NCBI GenBank assembly: GCA_905480445.1
Contig: CAJQQJ010000413.1
Coordinates: 1-35,897 of the forward strand
Source of the DNA: an uncultured Alphaproteobacteria bacterium
Lineage (GTDB): Bacteria; Pseudomonadota; Alphaproteobacteria; UBA7985; CAJQQZ01
Direction of reading: 5' to 3'
DNA: 35,897 nt
The position numbers were made by a program, and so were the translations under genes. Below are positions 25,835-34,060 of the stretch, piece by piece. The stretch's first letter is position 1. The number at the start of each line of letters is the position of its first letter. Under the pieces are notes generated by a model. That model had not been told where the DNA came from and searched no databases. It worked only from the letters and a program-made list of their open reading frames with translations.

Positions 25835-27088
25835 CTAAAAACGACGGGCTTTTAATGCGGTTAAATCGTGGTCGCTTTTCCCTTTAACAATAAGGTCAGC
25901 CAGTACCTTGCCAACGCCTGGCCCCATGCCAAATCCGTTGCCATGAAACCCAGCCGCGACGAACAATCCAGGCACTTTCTCCAGTTCATCAATCACCGGC
26001 AATTCATCCGGCATGTAATCAATGTAACCAGCCCAGGCGCGTTTTATCTTTAAAGGCCTGGCAGAGGGATACTCGCCCGCATAGGCCGCTACGGCCTTGG
26101 CCAAACCTTCCATGTCTGGTTTTGGGTCAAGCGTGCGATGCCTCGTGAAAGACGAGAACTAGCCTTTCAAATCTTGCAACAACGGCTTACCCGCGGAAAA
26201 CCGCAATAGGTCTTTGTTTTGCCAAGCCAGCTTAATGAATGAGGCACCATGGCGAAGGCTATCCAACATCAAATCATGGTAACCATCTTCATTGGCGGCC
26301 AAGGTTAAAGAACCATCGGGCCTTTGACGGTGAGCCGCTTTGCCCCAGGCGACCAGCTTACGCATTTCAATGCCGGCAGGTTCTGTCTGTGCCGCTGTTC
26401 CCTTAATCCACAGCGATGGATGGCGATGGCCAAGTGGCTTTAAAAGCCGTGACGTCCAAACGCCAGAAGAACAAAGCACCACATCTGCAGCCACGAAGCC
26501 TTTCTCTGTGTAAACACCACTGGCGCGGCCATTTTTGGTTTCAATCGCTGTCACTGCACAGTGGTCATTAACTTGTGCGCCTAACCTTGCAGCGGCTGCA
26601 GCAAAGGCTGGTGCTACTTTTTCAGGTTCTGCACAGCCATCTGTCGACGTAAAGACAGCGCCCTTGCACGCCTCCCAGTTAAAATGTGGTAGCAAGTCGC
26701 CCACCTGCTTTGGTGTTAAAACACTTGTGTCTAGTCCGTGGTCCCGTGCGGTAGGCAACCAATCCTCACCCCAGCTAAGAGTTTTGTCATCATAGGCCAC
26801 ACGCATGAGGCCTTGTTGCTGCCAATCGAGATCAGCTTCCAGTTCCCGCTCCAGACATTGCCAGATCCGGTTGCTTTCTATCATGATAGGAAGTTCGGCA
26901 GGCTCTCGTCGTTGCTGACGGACAGCGCCCCAATTGCGCGAGGATTGCTCTCCAGCAACACGCCCCTTATCAAAGAGCGCCACAGAGATCCCAGCCTTTG
27001 ACAGAAAGTAAGCTGTAGCCGTGCCAATGATACCGGCTCCAACGATGGCTACTTCAACAATAGAGCCGTCCTTAAAAGATTGTGCCAC
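25835..27088 (-). pseudogene. DAO-family FAD oxidoreductase interrupted by an in-frame TAG
   Basis: 418 codons in one frame, broken only by TAG at 26159-26161 (codon 310). Upstream half: VAIVGAGIIGTATAYFLSKAG (FAD motif), VLCSSGVWTSRLL. Downstream half, still in the same frame: FSSFTRHRTL, RAWAGYIDYMPDELPVID and GLFVAAGFHGNGFGMGPGVGKVLADL, the C-terminal FAD-binding end of this family. No frameshift, deletion or other stop is present, so the break is a single nonsense change, a sequencing error, or readthrough. The 309-residue product would lack the C-terminal FAD segment and is probably inactive. Start GTG 27088 with GGAG ten bases upstream. An amine oxidase role in the cluster is likely for the ancestral protein. 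Confidence 0.85.
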
Positions 27089-27153
27089 CGCGATAGAACT
27101 CCAAAAATCCGATCTTCTGGTGGCACAAAATCAGTCGTTTTTAAATCCAAAAA

Positions 27154-29769
27154 TCACACCGTGCTAAGTCTACGCCTCCGTCGCTGAAGGAAGAAGACAA
27201 CGGCCAGCAATAGGAAGGCAGGAATGTAGAAAACCTCCTTCGGCATTCTTTCTGCTTTCTCACGAACTTTGGAAACAACCACCGGATCATCGGCGTAGTA
27301 ATCAAATTTTGATCCAATGATTTCGAAGAACGGCGTTTGGGGATAGGGCTCCTCCAGTTTCGCGAGACCGTCCTCAACAGAAACGATCAAACCAGCTTTC
27401 TCCAACCGTGCGACCGCTTCAGCACGGTTACCGAGAGGAACCAACAAGGTAGTCGACTTCACTTTTCCAGTGTCGTAATCGGGACCAGACACAACAAAAG
27501 TCAGCACCTTACCATCGGGTGAGCTGTCTACTACTTCAAAAATTCTGGCGGGTTCATGATCGTCAAACGGTGCCGCCACCTTATCGAGCCAATAGCCTGG
27601 CCTAAACAGAGTAAATGCTATTAGAAGAAGAGCAATCGACTCCCAAATTTTGTTCCGAACAAGCCACCAGTGCTGGGTTGCAGAGGCGAAAAGCAACATA
27701 GCTATCACCGCAATGATGAAAACGAAAATAGCCTTCATCCATGTCACGTCGATAAGTAATAAGTCTGTATTGAAGATAAAGAGGAATGGCAGCAAGGCAG
27801 TGCGAATATCGTAAGCAAAACCTTGGATACCTGTCTTAATCGGGTCGCCCTTGGAGATCGCCGCAGCTGCAAAAGCGGCCAGCCCCACCGGGGGGGTGTC
27901 ATCTGCCAAAATCCCGAAGTAAAAGACAAACATATGAGCGGCGATAATCGGAACAAGCAGACCGTTTTGTGCTGCCAAAACAACAATAATCGGTGCCATG
28001 ATTGTAGAGACAACAATGTAGTTTGCCGTGGTCGGAAGTCCCATCCCGAGAACGAGACTCATCAGGGCTACAAGTAGCAGCATAGCAAGCAAGTTTCCGC
28101 CCGACAGAACCTCGATCAGATCTGTGATAACTTGATGCGCGCCGGTAAGAGTTAAGGAACCAATGATAATACCTGCGGCTCCCGTCGCCACTGCTATCCC
28201 GATCATGTTTCGCGATCCGGCTACCATGCCCTCAATCCACTCATCAAATCCACGCTTCAGAGCAGTTCCATAACCACCAGCGTTTCGAAAGAAAGCCTTG
28301 ATTGGATGCTGTGTCACAGTAACGGATATCATCGCGACAATCGCCCAAACAGCGGAGTAAGCTGGCGAAAGCCGTTCTATTACAATGCACCAAATAAGAA
28401 TTACAATTGGTAGAACGTAGTAAAGCCCAGCGATCGCTGTCGTCCCAGCAGGCGGCAATACTGTAATAGGCGCATCCGGGGGATCGACCACGAGATCATC
28501 GCCTCGGGAAGCCAACCAGAGAAGGAAAAGATAAGCAGTCGAACAAAGCAAGACAACGATTGGCAAAGCCATTTCAGGCACTAAATCCTTGATCCAACCG
28601 AGACCGTAAAAAACCGAAATACCAAGCAACGCGATACCAATGAATCCGCCCAAAAAGCCAATCAGCTTGGCGATAAGAGTCATTGAAGTAGGAAGCCTTG
28701 GCAGCCCCTTCAAATCCATCTTCATTGCTTCTAGATGAACGATGTAAAAAAGCGCAATATAGGAAACTAGAGCTGGCACTAGCGCATGTTTAATGATCTC
28801 TGCGTAGCTTACGCCGGTGAATTCTGCCATCAGGAAAGCTGCAGCTCCCATCACCGGCGGCGTTAACTGGCCATTGGTGGATGAAGCAACTTCGACGGCT
28901 CCGGCTTTCTCGGCGGAGAAACCGGTTCGTTTCATCAGCGGTATCGTGAAAGTTCCGGTTGTAACCGTGTTCGCTATCGAAGAGCCCGAATAGAGACCGC
29001 TCATCGCAGATGCGATAACGGCGGCCTTCGCTGGCCCGCCCCTAAGATGCCCTAGAAGAGCAAAAGACAGTTTGATGAAATAGTTGCCCGCGCCGGATTT
29101 CTCCAAGATAGAGCCAAAGAGGACGAAGAGGAAGATCAGGGATGCCGAGACAGATAAAGCAATGCCGAAAACACCCTCACCTTGCATCCAATAGTGCCAC
29201 ATGGCCTTGCCATAAGAAGCGCCTTTCCATTGGATGACTTCCGGTAACCACCTTGTGTCCCCAAAGAAGACATAGAACATGAAGAAGGAGGCAACAATGA
29301 GTAGTGGTAAACCAAGTGTCCGATAAACAGTGATGGCGACCACCACCATACCAATGGTCGAAAAAACTAGATCGCCGGCGGTTGGAAGGCCCGCCCGGTC
29401 AGCTATCTCATTTCGAAACCAAACTATATAGAGGCAGGACAATACGCCGAGAACGGCTAAAGCCCAGTCGTACCAAGGGATCGCTGTTTTAGAACTAGAC
29501 TTGAAAAGAGGAAAAGCCATCGCAGCCAACAGTAGACCGAAAGCTAAATGAAAAAGGCGTGCATTCGAGTTGGTGACAATGAGACCGATACCAGTCACCT
29601 CTGTTAGCCAAAAAGGGAGATTAGAAGCTATATAGAGCTGGAAAAAAGCCCAAGTCAAAGCAACCCAGAAAATCATTCTGCCCTGCCAACCCGTGGGGCT
29701 TCTCCCTCCAGTATCAGTGGCTGTAAATTGATCTAACTCGTCACTTACAATTTTGTCCGCGTTCGCCAT
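27154..29769 (-). CDS. TRAP transporter fused permease (TAXI type) with C-terminal DUF3394-like domain
   Basis: 871 residues from ATG 29769, chosen because GGGAGGAAG stands just upstream; an ATG 18 bases earlier precedes that site. The protein is largely hydrophobic with many membrane segments: the small-permease part (DctQ-like) and large-permease part (DctM-like) are joined, as usual in TAXI systems. Recognisable DctM pieces: SGLYSGSSIANTVTTGTFTIP, ASSTNGQLTPPVMGAAAF, GMGLPTTANYIV and ILADDTPPVGLAAFAAAAI. The last 170 residues are soluble, with a final hydrophobic anchor and RRRRR tail, resembling DUF3394. It imports an organic acid or similar solute with the TAXI binding protein encoded just upstream. 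Confidence 0.93.
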   Translation of the reverse strand: MANADKIVSDELDQFTATDTGGRSPTGWQGRMIFWVALTWAFFQLYIASNLPFWLTEVTGIGLIVTNSNARLFHLAFGLLLAAMAFPLFKSSSKTAIPWYDWALAVLGVLSCLYIVWFRNEIADRAGLPTAGDLVFSTIGMVVVAITVYRTLGLPLLIVASFFMFYVFFGDTRWLPEVIQWKGASYGKAMWHYWMQGEGVFGIALSVSASLIFLFVLFGSILEKSGAGNYFIKLSFALLGHLRGGPAKAAVIASAMSGLYSGSSIANTVTTGTFTIPLMKRTGFSAEKAGAVEVASSTNGQLTPPVMGAAAFLMAEFTGVSYAEIIKHALVPALVSYIALFYIVHLEAMKMDLKGLPRLPTSMTLIAKLIGFLGGFIGIALLGISVFYGLGWIKDLVPEMALPIVVLLCSTAYLFLLWLASRGDDLVVDPPDAPITVLPPAGTTAIAGLYYVLPIVILIWCIVIERLSPAYSAVWAIVAMISVTVTQHPIKAFFRNAGGYGTALKRGFDEWIEGMVAGSRNMIGIAVATGAAGIIIGSLTLTGAHQVITDLIEVLSGGNLLAMLLLVALMSLVLGMGLPTTANYIVVSTIMAPIIVVLAAQNGLLVPIIAAHMFVFYFGILADDTPPVGLAAFAAAAISKGDPIKTGIQGFAYDIRTALLPFLFIFNTDLLLIDVTWMKAIFVFIIAVIAMLLFASATQHWWLVRNKIWESIALLLIAFTLFRPGYWLDKVAAPFDDHEPARIFEVVDSSPDGKVLTFVVSGPDYDTGKVKSTTLLVPLGNRAEAVARLEKAGLIVSVEDGLAKLEEPYPQTPFFEIIGSKFDYYADDPVVVSKVREKAERMPKEVFYIPAFLLLAVVFFLQRRRRRLSTV

Positions 29770-29773
29770 ATTG

Positions 29774-29782
29774 CTTCCTCCC
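29774..29782 (-). promoter_or_regulatory. Ribosome-binding site of the TRAP permease
   Basis: GGGAGGAAG on the minus strand, four bases before ATG 29769. Because this site lies inside the longer alternative reading frame, it fixes the shorter start. Confidence 0.8.
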
Positions 29783-29804
29783 AACATTAAACAAGATCAA
29801 AGCA

Positions 29805-29830
29805 AAGAGGCGGGTTGTTGCCCGCCTCTT
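29805..29830 (-). terminator. Intercistronic hairpin between TAXI binding protein and permease
   Basis: AAGAGGCGGG (29805-29814) pairs perfectly with CCCGCCTCTT (29821-29830) around a six-base loop. On the minus strand it lies 25 bases after the binding-protein stop and is followed by TGCTTTGATCTTG, a poor T-tract. It is most likely a partial terminator or an mRNA 3'-end stabiliser that keeps binding-protein levels above permease levels, as in many binding-protein transporter operons. Confidence 0.7.
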
Positions 29831-29855
29831 CAACCTTCAAAACAAAGTCGTGAAC

Positions 29856-30821
29856 TTACATCCAACCTTGTTCTTTGTAGTACTTCACAGCACCATCATG
29901 GAGAGGTGCAGAAAGTGAGTCAGAAATCATCTGAGCAGGATCTAGGTTCGCAAAAGCTGGGTGCAGCTTTTTAAACTGGTCAAAGTTGTCGAAAACCGCT
30001 TTCACGATAATATAAACAACTTCTTCCGGAACGTCTGAGCTGGAAACAAAAGTAGCACCAACACCAAACGTGTTAATGTCTTCTGCGTTGTTGTACATGC
30101 CCGCAGGAATAGAAGCAGTACGATAATAAGGGTTGTCAGCAATCAGTTTATCAATGGCTGGTCCCTCAACATTAACAAGGTGCGCATCACAAGTAGCCAA
30201 AGACTCTTGCGTCAGAGCCGATGGGTGACCAACGAGCCAGAAATAGGCATCGATCTTACCGTCACAAACAGCTTGGCCTGTTTCAGCAGATTTCATCTCA
30301 GCGGCAAGTTTAAGATCTGAACGCTCCCAACCGAGAGCCTCTTCGATCACATCCCATGTGCCACGTGTGCCAGAACCAGGATTACCGATGTTCAGGCGTT
30401 TGCCTTTAGCATCCGTCAAAGTGTTAATGCCTGAGCTATCGCTGGCAATCACTGTTACAGGCTCTGGGTGGACTGAGAACACAGCGCGAAGCTTGTCAAA
30501 AGCACCAGCGTCGGCAAATTTTGACGTGCCGTTATACGCATGGTGTTGCCAATCTGATTGAGCTACACCGAACTCTAGCTCACCAGCGCGAATAGTGTTG
30601 ATGTTGTAGATTGAACCGCCCGTGGATTCAGCGGAGCAACGAATGCCATGCTCTTTACGGTTCTTGTTGACGAGACGGCAAATCGCACCACCAGTTGGGT
30701 AGTAAACGCCTGTTACGCCGCCTGTACCAATCGATACAAATTGCTGCTGAGCAACGGCCGGTGCCTGAACGCTAAGCGCTAAGCCAGCGACAGCGGACAA
30801 GCCAAATAAATATTTTTTCAT
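29856..30821 (-). CDS. TAXI-family TRAP transporter solute-binding protein
   Basis: 321 residues with signal peptide (MKKYLFGLSAVAGLALSVQAPAVA, cut near AQQQ). The mature start FVSIGTGGVTGVYYPTGGAICRLVN is the TAXI hallmark; STGGSIYNINTIRAGELEFGVAQSDW and RLNIGNPGSGTRGTWDVIEE follow. It binds the solute in the periplasm and delivers it to the fused permease encoded next. Start ATG 30821 has AGGAAG seven bases upstream. As first gene of the minus-strand cluster, its upstream gap (198 bases) should hold the operon promoter; no confident -35/-10 pair or operator was recognised there. Confidence 0.95.
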   Translation of the reverse strand: MKKYLFGLSAVAGLALSVQAPAVAQQQFVSIGTGGVTGVYYPTGGAICRLVNKNRKEHGIRCSAESTGGSIYNINTIRAGELEFGVAQSDWQHHAYNGTSKFADAGAFDKLRAVFSVHPEPVTVIASDSSGINTLTDAKGKRLNIGNPGSGTRGTWDVIEEALGWERSDLKLAAEMKSAETGQAVCDGKIDAYFWLVGHPSALTQESLATCDAHLVNVEGPAIDKLIADNPYYRTASIPAGMYNNAEDINTFGVGATFVSSSDVPEEVVYIIVKAVFDNFDQFKKLHPAFANLDPAQMISDSLSAPLHDGAVKYYKEQGWM

Positions 30822-30995
30822 GAGTTACTTCCTGAAGTTCTCTTGTTGATACAATGAACAGAAAGTACGAAGGAAACGGTCTTCACTGACCAGCGAGATC
30901 GTTGAATTGTTCTTCTTATTATTGCCCCATACCTCCCTGCCGGAAGGGTACGCCGACGAAGCTGGAAGAGTCAAGTTGCCGCAGGGAATCGTATG

Positions 30996-31023
30996 AAAAA
31001 AAGAAAATTTTAGAGAATTTTAA
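30996..31023 (-). terminator. Possible AT-rich terminator of znuA
   Basis: On the minus strand, AAAATT, loop CTCTAA and AATTTT form a weak 6-bp AT stem directly at the znuA stop, followed by C and seven Ts (complement of 30996-31002). The T-run is good but the stem is weak. Confidence 0.4.
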
Positions 31024-31964
31024 GCACCAGACAAACACTTCACAAAAGATTGAGCCATGGAACGCATCAGTTGGCTGTAAAGAGCAGTCCCCTGTTCTAG
31101 ATTGAAACCTAATGGATCCAGCAGCCCGGTGTGGGCATCAGTCGCTTCGATCAAAACTTCAGTAGATTTAGAAGAGAACTGAGGTTCACTAAACACGCAA
31201 GCAACGGAATGTTGATCCATCATCTTTTTCAATTCTCGCAATCTCTTGGCACTAGGTTTCAGTTCGGGATTCAAGCTAACCACACCAACAGCCTGAAGGT
31301 CATAAGCTTTTTCAAAGTTCACGTAGGCATCGTGGAAAACCAAAAATGAGCTTTGTTTAAAGGGAGCGAGCACGGCTCGGAGCTCTTCATCAAGCCCCTT
31401 CATTTCAATCCCAAAGTCCACTGCATTCTGCTGATACTTCGCTGCGTTGGTGTGGTCTAATTCACTTAATTTCTGTGCCAAATGAACAGCGATTTTCATG
31501 GCGTTTTCAGTGTCCAACCAAAGATGTGGATTAAAGGCTCCATGATCATGGTTATCGTGCTCCTCATGATCATGATGTTCTTCCTCACCCTCTTCTTCAT
31601 GCCATAAGAAGTCTTCATCATCCCTTATTGGCCAAAGCCTTAATCCCGGTATGATGTCCAGTTGAACAACGACGGCCCAATTGGGAATTGCGGTCAAAGC
31701 CTTATCCAAAAAGGCCTCTAAGCCTGGCCCCACCCAAACGATGAAATCGGCTGATTGAAGCGATTTAGCTTGAGATGGTTTGAGGTTACTATCGTGAGGT
31801 GACGATTGGGTGAGAAGAAGACTAGGCTCTGCAACCCCAGTCATCACTTTGCTCAAAATTGAGTGGATAGGCTTGATCGACGCTACCGCTTTTGGCGCCG
31901 CTTGCGCTTCAACCAAAAAGAACAAAGAAAAAAGGAAGCAAACAAAAGTCGATTGGGTTTTCAT
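31020..31964 (-). CDS. znuA: Zinc ABC transporter periplasmic binding protein
   Basis: 314 residues from ATG 31964; a TTG 15 bases upstream only lengthens the signal peptide. Signal peptide MKTQSTFVCFLFSLFFLVEAQA. Zinc ligands by family position: His57 (SSPHDSNLKPSQ), His147 (NPHLWLD), His211 (FHDAY) and Asp283 (LDPLG). The charged His-rich loop of true ZnuA proteins is present at 122-141 (EEHHDHEEHDNHDHG), which separates it from Mn-type homologues. Two cysteines, Cys256 and Cys310, match the ZnuA disulfide. It is divergent from znuC with a Zur operator in the 110-base gap, so expression should rise when zinc is scarce. Confidence 0.95.
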   Translation of the reverse strand: MKTQSTFVCFLFSLFFLVEAQAAPKAVASIKPIHSILSKVMTGVAEPSLLLTQSSPHDSNLKPSQAKSLQSADFIVWVGPGLEAFLDKALTAIPNWAVVVQLDIIPGLRLWPIRDDEDFLWHEEEGEEEHHDHEEHDNHDHGAFNPHLWLDTENAMKIAVHLAQKLSELDHTNAAKYQQNAVDFGIEMKGLDEELRAVLAPFKQSSFLVFHDAYVNFEKAYDLQAVGVVSLNPELKPSAKRLRELKKMMDQHSVACVFSEPQFSSKSTEVLIEATDAHTGLLDPLGFNLEQGTALYSQLMRSMAQSFVKCLSGA

Positions 31965-31998
31965 CTTAAGCCTTAGCAATTCAAATGTTTAAGAAAAT

Positions 31999-32021
31999 GT
32001 TATGTTATATTATTACATTTC
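31999..32021. promoter_or_regulatory. Zur operator in the znuA/znuC divergent promoter region
   Basis: ATGTTATATTATTACATTTC (32002-32021) matches the proteobacterial Zur consensus ATGTTATAWTATAACATTTC at all but one position. An additional AAATGTT half-site lies at 31995-32001, slightly out of phase, which could allow an extra dimer. The site is 35 bases upstream of znuA and 54 bases upstream of znuC, so a single site can repress both directions. The cognate regulator gene zur ends the znuCB operon. Confidence 0.88.
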
Positions 32022-32074
32022 GTGCTAGTTAGAGTAAACTTCAGGCAATGACAAGATGAAAAGAGATCACCACC

Positions 32075-32857
32075 ATGTCCTTAGTTGAGTTGAAAACGGC
32101 CGGTCTCTACCGCGACCAACGTTGGCTTGTTCGCAACATCGATCTGACTGTCGCAGCTGGTGAAATAGTCACACTTATTGGGCCCAACGGGTCAGGCAAA
32201 TCGACAACAGTCAAACTGGCGCTCGGCATTCATCAACCCAGCGAAGGAACGGCGCTACAAAAGCCTGGCCTGAGAGTGGGTTACGTACCCCAAAAAATTG
32301 CTGTCGATTGGACCTTGCCGCTCACTGTTCAACGACTTTTGAGTTTGACGACTAAACTCAGTGTTAATGAAACTGAGGAAGCCCTTGAAAAAGTTGGCAT
32401 CCCTCATTTGGCCAAGGCAAATATCCAAACCCTCTCAGGTGGCGAATTTCAAAGGGCCTTAATGGCAAGAGCCATCGCTAGAAAACCTGACCTTTTGGTT
32501 TTAGATGAGCCAGTACAAGGTGTCGACTTCGCAGGCGAAATTGCCCTTTATGAATTGATCAGCCAACTGAGAGACAGCCTTCAATGTGGCGTGCTGCTCA
32601 TTTCTCACGATCTGCACATGGTCATGGCTTCAACCGATAAGGTACTCTGCCTCAACGGTCATCTCTGTTGCCAAGGAACACCCAAAGCCGTGTCAGAGAA
32701 TGACGAGTACAGACGGCTGTTTGGTGGTAGAGCCGCCGACGCAATGGCCGTTTACAAGCATCACCATGACCACACTCATTTGCCCGATGGTCGTGTTCAA
32801 CATGCCGACGGAACGGTCACGGATAACTGTCACCATGAGGATGGCCATCATGTTTGA
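32075..32857 (+). CDS. znuC: Zinc ABC transporter ATP-binding protein with His-rich tail
   Basis: 260 residues. Walker A GPNGSGKST (36-44), Q-loop YVPQK, signature LSGGEFQRALMARA, Walker B DLLVLDEP, switch His in LLISHDLHMVM: a complete ABC ATPase. The last 35 residues are His/Asp-rich (KHHHDHTHLPDG, then CHHEDGHHV), a probable zinc-binding extension seen in many ZnuC proteins and suited to feedback sensing at the membrane; the role is inferred. ATG 32075 follows AAGAGA at a somewhat long spacing. It overlaps znuB by eight bases. Confidence 0.95.
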   Translation: MSLVELKTAGLYRDQRWLVRNIDLTVAAGEIVTLIGPNGSGKSTTVKLALGIHQPSEGTALQKPGLRVGYVPQKIAVDWTLPLTVQRLLSLTTKLSVNETEEALEKVGIPHLAKANIQTLSGGEFQRALMARAIARKPDLLVLDEPVQGVDFAGEIALYELISQLRDSLQCGVLLISHDLHMVMASTDKVLCLNGHLCCQGTPKAVSENDEYRRLFGGRAADAMAVYKHHHDHTHLPDGRVQHADGTVTDNCHHEDGHHV

Positions 32858-33656
32858 TGATTTTTTTACAAGGGCTTTGCTGGTAGGCATCGGCGTAGCT
32901 GCTATCGCAGGACCGCTGGGTTGTTTTATCATTTGGCGGAGAATGGCTTTTTTCGGAGACACGCTTGCTCACTCGGCTCTGCTAGGTGCAGTCGTTGCTG
33001 TTCTGGCTGAGATCAACCTGACCCTCGGGGTCTTTTTGGTTTCAGCTATGATCGCCGTTGCTTTGTACTTTTTACAGAAGAAACCTTCCCTTTCGTCGGA
33101 TGCCTTGTTGGGCCTCTTATCTCACTCTTCCTTGGCGATTGGACTGACAGCATTGGCTTTTATGACTTGGATAAAAGTTGATCTTCTGGGCTTTTTGTTC
33201 GGCGATATCCTCTCCGTCACAAAAATCGATATCGTGATCGTTTATGCAAGCGCCCTTGCCATACTGGCGCTTCTGCTGCTCATCTGGCGTCCCTTACTTG
33301 CGGCAACAGTCAACCCTGATTTGGCCCAAGCCGAGGGAATGAACCCAGGAAGAGCTAACCTCATCTTCATGCTACTGATGGCAGCGGTCATCGCGATCTC
33401 AATGAAGATTGTGGGTGTTTTGTTGATCACTGCATTGTTGGTTATTCCAGCTGCTACTGCGAGGCGATTTGCTGCTAGCCCCGAAATGATGGCAGTCATT
33501 GCCGCCGTCATCGGAGTTCTCTCCGTTGTCACTGGCCTGCAGGCCTCGCTCAATTGGGACAGTCCTTCAGGGGCTTCAATTGTGGTGGCAGCCTTCGTTT
33601 TCTTTCTAATCTCTCTGCTACCATGGCGTCGTTTCAAAGGGAGCCTTAACAAATGA
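32850..33656 (+). CDS. znuB: Zinc ABC transporter permease
   Basis: 268 residues from ATG 32850, with GAGG nine bases upstream inside the znuC end. Longer in-frame starts run through znuC in another frame and are not credible. ABC-3 family permease: FTRALLVGIGVAAIAGPLGCFIIWRRMAFFGDTLAHSALLG is the standard start with the cytoplasmic contact helix, later KIVGVLLITALLVIPAATARRFA. About seven or eight membrane segments. It forms the zinc channel with ZnuC. Its stop overlaps the zur start as ATGA. Confidence 0.95.
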   Translation: MFDDFFTRALLVGIGVAAIAGPLGCFIIWRRMAFFGDTLAHSALLGAVVAVLAEINLTLGVFLVSAMIAVALYFLQKKPSLSSDALLGLLSHSSLAIGLTALAFMTWIKVDLLGFLFGDILSVTKIDIVIVYASALAILALLLLIWRPLLAATVNPDLAQAEGMNPGRANLIFMLLMAAVIAISMKIVGVLLITALLVIPAATARRFAASPEMMAVIAAVIGVLSVVTGLQASLNWDSPSGASIVVAAFVFFLISLLPWRRFKGSLNK

Positions 33657-34051
33657 GCGAGAAACTAACTAGTAACCAAGAACTTGTTTACAACTGCTTA
33701 GAAACTGCTCAATCACCACTCACAGCTTACGCAATTCTTGATCTTTTGCGTGTCAAAGGACTGAAAGCACCTTTGCAAGTCTACCGCGCCTTGGACAAGT
33801 TACAAACCCTTGGGCTGGTCCACCGTCTTGAAAGCCTGAATGCTTTCGTGACATGCAGTCATCCGCACCCCCATGGCCCAGAAACACTGGCCTTTGCCAT
33901 TTGTGACGACTGTGACCAGGTAACAGAGTTTTCAAGCAGCGAAATTTTGAATGGTCTTTCCGCCTGGGGCAACAGCCAAAAATTCAGCCCACGCAAAACC
34001 ACCATTGAAATCTCTGGCCTCTGTGACACCTGTACTCAGAAACCAGACTAG
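33653..34051 (+). CDS. zur: Zinc uptake regulator, Fur family
   Basis: 132 residues. An N-terminal winged helix with LTAYAILDLLRVKGLKAPLQVYRALDKLQTLGLVHRLES, the Fur/Zur recognition helix, then the metal site region with HPHPHG. Two CxxC pairs, Cys84/Cys87 (CDDC) and Cys124/Cys127 (CDTC), form the structural zinc site. Third gene of znuC-znuB-zur and joined to znuB by ATGA, so it is autoregulated through the shared operator; it represses when loaded with zinc. Convergent with the MDR gene with nine bases between stops. Confidence 0.93.
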   Translation: MSEKLTSNQELVYNCLETAQSPLTAYAILDLLRVKGLKAPLQVYRALDKLQTLGLVHRLESLNAFVTCSHPHPHGPETLAFAICDDCDQVTEFSSSEILNGLSAWGNSQKFSPRKTTIEISGLCDTCTQKPD

Positions 34052-34060
34052 AGCGACGAC

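Noticed and set aside
26159..26161. TAG in the DAO gene as a pyrrolysine codon, given the methylamine-like neighbourhood
   Set aside because: Pyrrolysine is known in mttB/mtbB/mtmB-type methyltransferases, not DAO oxidoreductases, and no pyl genes are in the window. A nonsense change or base error is simpler.
30930..30960. GC-rich CCCT/AGGG element upstream of the TAXI gene as a riboswitch
   Set aside because: Only a 4-bp stem is evident and no known riboswitch core was recognised.
32586..32849. 5' extension of znuB over the znuC end
   Set aside because: It would add 88 unconserved residues read out of frame through znuC; ATG 32850 has a ribosome-binding site and gives the normal ABC-3 permease start.
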